Under the pieces are notes generated by a model. The model was not told where the DNA came from and made no database searches. It was given only the letters and a program-made list of their open reading frames with translations. Below are positions 59,683-64,000 of a stretch of 64,000 nt of DNA, piece after piece; position 1 is the stretch's first letter, and each line of letters starts with the position of its first letter. The translations under genes were made by a program, and so were the position numbers. Source of the DNA: Perlucidibaca wandonensis (lineage in GTDB: Bacteria; Pseudomonadota; Gammaproteobacteria; Pseudomonadales; Moraxellaceae); assembly GCF_042677145.1 (NCBI RefSeq), contig NZ_JBHTIT010000001.1:1736001-1800000 (forward strand), written 5' to 3'.

Positions 59683-60555
59683 CTATGATGCTCGCAGCAC
59701 TGGCTCCTCAGTATTGGGAGCCACTAGCTGCAAGGTCTCAAGAGGCATCTCTACTCCTGCTGCGCGCAATGTTTCAAAAACGCTCTCGCGTAAGGCAAAA
59801 CGCAGCTCAACATGCTCACGCTCATTGATAATCCATGCCTGCAGCTCCAAGGCAAGGTTATAGTCATTCAAGGCTGTAACTACCACGCGCGGCGCAGGCT
59901 CGCTCATATATTCAGGCTTATCCTTAAGGATGCCTAAGAGCAGCTCACGAACACGGCCCAAGCTCTCCTCCACACCCACTGTCACCGCAATATCGATGCG
60001 TAAATTAGGAAAGTTGGTGTAGCTAGCTACGGTTTGATTAATTACTTCGGTATTTGGCACCGCCAGCATTTTGCCATCGCGCGTGATGATGCGTGTTGAC
60101 CGCAGCGTGATGCGATCAACACGACCGTATTGACCATCAACTTCAACTAAGTCGCCAATCACAAATGGTCTATCAATAAAAATTAAAATGCCTGAGATCA
60201 AATTCGACAACGCATCTTTGGCCGCAAAACCTATGGTCAAGCCAGCAATGCCCAGTGAGGCAATGACTGCCCCAGTCTGTACGCCAGCCGTATCTAGCGC
60301 ACTAATAAAACCAACCGCCAACACACCGTATTTCAATAGTGTTTGCATAAATGACACAGTGGTCTCATCAACACCACTGCGCGCAGATGCGACATTTAGA
60401 GCCACTCTGAGCAATCGCCAAATAACATAAAAAGCCATGAATACTGCCAAGGCAGTGGCGATGTTAATCAGGCCATTGACGGCCGTTTGCGCCATTTCTT
60501 CCATTGAAAAAGCATCTTGTAACCGTGCCAGCAAACGCGAGCTCAACTCATCCAT
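59683..60555 (-). CDS. MscS-family mechanosensitive channel
   Basis: A 290-residue MscS protein close in plan to E. coli MscS: three N-terminal helices, pore helix ASLGIAGLTIGFAAKDALSN, beta domain PFVIGDLVEVDGQYGRVD and ITRDGKMLAVPNTEVINQ. It is convergent with the K+ channel gene (one base between stops) and divergent from the next MscS gene. Its TM3 Gly/Ala pattern is intact, so it should form a working channel. Confidence 0.93.
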   Translation of the reverse strand: MDELSSRLLARLQDAFSMEEMAQTAVNGLINIATALAVFMAFYVIWRLLRVALNVASARSGVDETTVSFMQTLLKYGVLAVGFISALDTAGVQTGAVIASLGIAGLTIGFAAKDALSNLISGILIFIDRPFVIGDLVEVDGQYGRVDRITLRSTRIITRDGKMLAVPNTEVINQTVASYTNFPNLRIDIAVTVGVEESLGRVRELLLGILKDKPEYMSEPAPRVVVTALNDYNLALELQAWIINEREHVELRFALRESVFETLRAAGVEMPLETLQLVAPNTEEPVLRAS

Positions 60556-60658
60556 ACCAGCCTCTAATTCATTAATGATGACTTTTGTTTACACCACAGC
60601 TCAGCCTTGTATGATCCAAGTATTCACTCAATTGCGTCAACACAACTCTGGGTAGCAC

Positions 60659-61576
60659 ATGGACTTCTTGCAATGGCTAGATCAAGTAACCCAGCTACTC
60701 ACACACCCGCTACTTAGTGTCGGGAAAACCGACATCACCGTAAGCCGCATTATCGCCCTCATCGGCTTTTTAGTATTAGCTCGAGTGCTTGTAGCCATTA
60801 TTGACCGTGGCCTATTACGACTAGCTCGGCCCGACCGCACCGTTACACTCAGCAAATCCGGAATTTATGCTCTATCACGCATCATGCGCTATACAGTCTG
60901 GGGCATTGTTGCCTTTATGGGCATCGACTATCTCGGCATCAATTTATCGCACTTGGCGCTGGTCGGCGGAGCCATCGGTGTCGGTATTGGCTTCGGCTTA
61001 CAGAATATTTTCAGCAATTTTATTTCTGGCATCGTGCTGCTACTTGAGCAAACCTTAAAGGTCGGTGATTTTGTCGACTTGCAATCGGGAGTGGTTGGTC
61101 GCGTTAGTGAGATAAGTATTCGCTATACCCGCGTCACGACCAATGACTCAGTTGACGTAATTGTGCCCAACTCCGAATTTATCAATGGCCGCGTGACAAA
61201 CTGGACCTTCGATAATGAGAATCGCCGCATACATGTACCCTTTGGCGCGGCCTATGGTTGCGACAAGGAACTCGTGCGTGAAGCCGGCTTAGCCGCAGCG
61301 GCTTCAGTTGAAGGTACGGTGAGTAATACCACACATAAAAGCGATGTTTGGTTGGTGGGATTTGGCGACAGCAGCCTGAACTTCGAGCTAGTGATTTGGG
61401 TAGATGAGGATCTAGTCAAAACGCCAGCTCGCACTCAGGCCTTATATTTATGGGCATTAGAAACCGAGCTGAGCGCCCGTAATATCGAGATTCCATTTCC
61501 GCAACGCGACCTGCATATTCGTTCCGGCGTGCTGCGTATCGCAAACGAAAGTAGTGACGCAGAGCCAGCAGCATAG
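60659..61576 (+). CDS. MscS-family mechanosensitive channel
   Basis: A 305-residue MscS-type protein: helices at about 20-45 and 70-95, pore segment GGAIGVGIGFGLQNIFSNF, beta domain TLKVGDFVDLQSGVVGRV and VDVIVPNSEFINGRVTNW. The pore helix belongs to the MscK/YbdG-like pattern rather than MscS proper. Third MscS gene within four kilobases. Divergent from the 59683-60555 gene. Confidence 0.9.
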   Translation: MDFLQWLDQVTQLLTHPLLSVGKTDITVSRIIALIGFLVLARVLVAIIDRGLLRLARPDRTVTLSKSGIYALSRIMRYTVWGIVAFMGIDYLGINLSHLALVGGAIGVGIGFGLQNIFSNFISGIVLLLEQTLKVGDFVDLQSGVVGRVSEISIRYTRVTTNDSVDVIVPNSEFINGRVTNWTFDNENRRIHVPFGAAYGCDKELVREAGLAAAASVEGTVSNTTHKSDVWLVGFGDSSLNFELVIWVDEDLVKTPARTQALYLWALETELSARNIEIPFPQRDLHIRSGVLRIANESSDAEPAA

Positions 61577-61581
61577 CTACG

Positions 61582-63003
61582 TTATCGAGCACCAATTGGC
61601 TGCGCCAAAATCCATAAGCCTGATGCGGTAAAAGCCATCATTAAAACCAATAGTGGCAGCTGACTCAGCGTGGCTTGGCGCGCCGTCGCGAAAGTGCGCA
61701 GCGCGATACGGTGGCCAATATAAACACTGATGACATGCCCCAAGACGATCAGCCCGACCTGTGTATGCCAGACCACGGCAACATCGGGAATGATCGGTGC
61801 GCGCCACAAACCTGCCGTGCCAAATAGGTTCCAGCCCCAGCCAAAGGGGTCAGACAACATGCTCACTACCTTCACGCCTTGCGTGAAAATCAGCGTGTAG
61901 TAATGCGTGATGTTATAGACCAAGGCTATCGGCAGCAGGCTATAGGCAAAGCGCAAGCTGAGCTGTATCACCGTCAATGGGCTACCCGTCAGCAGTTTGG
62001 CCAACGCCATGCAGAGCATATAAATCGCGCCATAAACAAAGGGTGAAAGCAGGAGCACACTGCTTTCATAAGCCATGTAGTAAGGCCTCAAGGTAGAGAA
62101 ATTGTAGATTGGCGCACTGCCTAACCATTCGGTAAGCAGGCCAGTGCGATCTTGCCAAAAAAGAGCAACCCACCAGCTCGTCGCACGCAGGCCATCAAAT
62201 GCCGTCGACGATAATAAAAATAATACGAATAGCAGCAGTGCTAAATGTCGCGGCTGCTCGCGCAACATGCCAGAGAGCGGCGCCTGCCAAGACACGGTAT
62301 GTCGGCCACGATGGAACGGTGACATCAGTGCCATCAGGCGAAACATCACACTAAATAGCTCTCCATAGCGCGACCATTTCGCCACGCCAAATAGCGCCAT
62401 GCCGACCAGGCAATACAGTGTGTAAGCACCTAAGGTCTGACCTAAGCTTAGTGGCGTGTTATGAGTAAATAGCTCTATCCAAATTAAGCCTAAATAGGCA
62501 ATCAAAGCTGGCCAATAATTCGCCCATGAAGGGTAACGAAAATAGCCTCGTCGCCAGCGCGGGAAAACTCGGCTAAAGACTAGACCTAGGCTAGTGAATG
62601 GATTTATATCGCGATAATAATTTCCAGTTAACGTGCTGAGATAAGTAAAGCCCAGCAAAAATACGATCCAGAAAAAGGTCATATTGAAGTTAACGTAAGG
62701 GTCGCGATTGCCCAAAAATCCCGTGGCAATTGTAAGCAGCAGAAAGCCCACACTAAGCGATCGCGCCAAGTATGCTTTTGAGGATTTTTTATAAAGTAGC
62801 CGCCGTGGCTTTACCACAGCATGTTGTTCGCCGCGCATCATAAATGCGGCTAAAAAAAATGATAACGCCAGTGCCGCCGCGCCACCATAAAGATAGAGCC
62901 ACAGCGGAACTGGCAAGTTGTATTGGCGGCCAAAGGAATGGGCCAATGCCAATGATGGCATCAGCCCACACACTAGCGCTGCAAGCGCAATGCTTCGGCG
63001 CAT
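61582..63003 (-). CDS. Polytopic membrane protein, possibly of the fenitrothion-hydrolase-like group
   Basis: A 473-residue protein with a signal-like first helix ending ALAHSFGRQYNLPVPLWLY and about ten further hydrophobic helices. The HSFGxxYxLPVPLWLYLYG start recalls proteins annotated as fenitrothion hydrolase (FedB-like) in databases, a label of doubtful functional value. Its start is three bases after the dipeptidase stop, so the two are cotranscribed. No catalytic motif is visible; function unknown. Confidence 0.6.
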   Translation of the reverse strand: MRRSIALAALVCGLMPSLALAHSFGRQYNLPVPLWLYLYGGAAALALSFFLAAFMMRGEQHAVVKPRRLLYKKSSKAYLARSLSVGFLLLTIATGFLGNRDPYVNFNMTFFWIVFLLGFTYLSTLTGNYYRDINPFTSLGLVFSRVFPRWRRGYFRYPSWANYWPALIAYLGLIWIELFTHNTPLSLGQTLGAYTLYCLVGMALFGVAKWSRYGELFSVMFRLMALMSPFHRGRHTVSWQAPLSGMLREQPRHLALLLFVLFLLSSTAFDGLRATSWWVALFWQDRTGLLTEWLGSAPIYNFSTLRPYYMAYESSVLLLSPFVYGAIYMLCMALAKLLTGSPLTVIQLSLRFAYSLLPIALVYNITHYYTLIFTQGVKVVSMLSDPFGWGWNLFGTAGLWRAPIIPDVAVVWHTQVGLIVLGHVISVYIGHRIALRTFATARQATLSQLPLLVLMMAFTASGLWILAQPIGAR

Positions 63004-63006
63004 GAC

Positions 63007-64000
63007 TTAACGATTCACCGTTTGTTCCCACATTTGAATATAGGCTTCGGCCGAACGATAAAGCGCATCGATAGCTTCCTTGCCGCCCTCCAAACGAACC
63101 TCTTCAACATAGTCAGCCATCATGCCGTAATGCGCAGTACCGACTTCATCGATAGGCCATGTTTTGCCACTTTCAGGATGAGTTTGCAGGTTGACCTTTA
63201 AAGGTGCGATGCCTTCAAACTGTGGACCCCAGTCTGGACCTTGGAACAAGGTGAATGGATATTGCACAGGCTTGCTACCCGCGCCACGAGGGCCTGCACG
63301 GTCAGCAATGCCATTAGCATCCATACCGTAGCCGAGTGGAATAGGCCCGCGATCAGCTGGCCAGATTGGCTTGAGCTTGTTTAGGAAATCAACGTGGCCT
63401 TTGCCATTAGGTTTGAATGGATAAATTAAGCCGCCACCAGCAAGCAGGTCTTTTGCTTGTTTAATGCTTAAGCCGCCATGCGCACCGTGTGCCGAAATCA
63501 GCGGGTACTTAGGTGTTTGAGCATTCGCCATATCCAGCATTTTGGTTTTGATGGACAGTTCCGCATGATCAATATCAATGACGAAGCCTTTGGCCATCAG
63601 GCGCTGCATGACGTACTCACCGAGATCGGTCATGCCACGTGCATTACATTGGCGACGATCCGATGGATACAGTGGCAGCAGGCCTTTAGTCAGCCCCATT
63701 AGTGTGCTCGTAAGAGGATCATTACCTAAGCCCGGCGGTGTGATGGCGATTTTCGCACCCGCAGAAAAAAAGTATTTTTCGCCTTCTCCGCCATCTGGGC
63801 AGTCGTATGTTTGCCAAAAGCCGCCGGTACCGTAAAAGCCGACGATATTGAGAATGTCACTAAACAAACCAGTGCCACCAAGCGCGCTATTGATGTCGTG
63901 ATACGGGAAGATTTCACGCACGCCGAGGTCCCATACTTCATCGATTTGGCGATCTATACTTTCCTTCGTACAACCTCGCACTTCGCCCAGCAAACCACCT
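63007..64000 (-). CDS. M19-type membrane dipeptidase-like protein, C-terminal part (cut by window edge)
   Basis: The last 330 or so residues of an amidohydrolase-fold protein; the start lies beyond base 64000. Visible motifs include VIDIDHAELS (metal-region His), PLISAHGAHGG and LGYGMDANG, in the places of the renal-dipeptidase metal and substrate residues. A GTGGFWQTYDCPDGG loop is an insert relative to short dipeptidases. It precedes the polytopic membrane protein with a three-base gap. Dipeptidase activity is inferred. Confidence 0.6.
   Translation of the reverse strand, partial: GGLLGEVRGCTKESIDRQIDEVWDLGVREIFPYHDINSALGGTGLFSDILNIVGFYGTGGFWQTYDCPDGGEGEKYFFSAGAKIAITPPGLGNDPLTSTLMGLTKGLLPLYPSDRRQCNARGMTDLGEYVMQRLMAKGFVIDIDHAELSIKTKMLDMANAQTPKYPLISAHGAHGGLSIKQAKDLLAGGGLIYPFKPNGKGHVDFLNKLKPIWPADRGPIPLGYGMDANGIADRAGPRGAGSKPVQYPFTLFQGPDWGPQFEGIAPLKVNLQTHPESGKTWPIDEVGTAHYGMMADYVEEVRLEGGKEAIDALYRSAEAYIQMWEQTVNR

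Overview
The window is a chromosomal segment of a gammaproteobacterium. Evidence is the conserved order amgK-murU / lptD-surA-pdxA-ksgA-apaG-apaH-cca and folB / plsY / tsaD / rpsU-yqeY-dnaG-rpoD, together with the protein families themselves. The amgK-murU pair beside lptD suggests a Pseudomonadales-like lineage, but genus cannot be fixed from the sequence.

Region 1 (1-21.6 kb) is core housekeeping. It runs from a leftward operon amgK-murU-rpe-gph (MurNAc recycling, pentose phosphate), through outer-membrane biogenesis (lptD, surA), a leftward short KdpD/KdpE-like two-component pair, and pdxA-ksgA-apaG-apaH-cca-folM with stop/start overlaps at nearly every junction. Then come folB, plsY, tsaD and the macromolecular synthesis operon ending in rpoD and two strong hairpins. 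Region 2 (21.6-30.1 kb) carries accessory redox metabolism: an SDR, a FadH-type dienoyl-CoA reductase with a divergent TetR regulator, and a rightward operon of a renalase-like flavoprotein, a cryptochrome-DASH photolyase, an SDR without the catalytic Tyr, and an SRPBCC-SDR fusion.

Region 3 (30.1-48.85 kb) is a tandem integration array in the 3' half of a CAU-anticodon tRNA gene (most likely tRNA-Ile2). The 48-bp end of the tRNA, starting at the anticodon loop, occurs three times (30151, 43947, 48799). The first interval (13.8 kb) is an apparently complete filamentous prophage (inovirus): repressor, Xis-like protein, HUH replication initiator, ssDNA-binding-like protein, coat proteins including a 27-aa candidate missed by simple gene calling, adsorption protein, Zot ATPase, secretin and tyrosine integrase. 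It also carries defence-like cargo (Abi_2/HEPN, HTH-M78 peptidase with an unknown partner, DUF6602). The second interval (4.85 kb) has no integrase and contains only a Fur-box siderophore-receptor operon. Each interval is bounded internally by its own 18-bp pair of heptamers repeated at 11 bp, at similar distances from the att cores, which reads as integrase arm sites of two different specificities.

Region 4 (48.85-64 kb) holds a DUF4331 / lipoprotein / TPR / HupE-like / ECF sigma / anti-sigma operon, then a mechanosensitive-channel cluster. The cluster's first gene encodes a 1047-aa protein that joins an MscK-like periplasmic coiled coil and membrane region to a cytosolic P-loop NTPase. It is followed closely by an MscS channel and a TrkA-N potassium channel, then two more MscS genes. 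The window ends with a polytopic membrane protein and the 3' part of an M19-type dipeptidase.

The best candidates for undescribed biology are the NTPase-MscS-K+ channel module, the integrase-less iron cassette beside the inovirus, and the duplicated 18-nt leader shared by the phage replication and coat genes.
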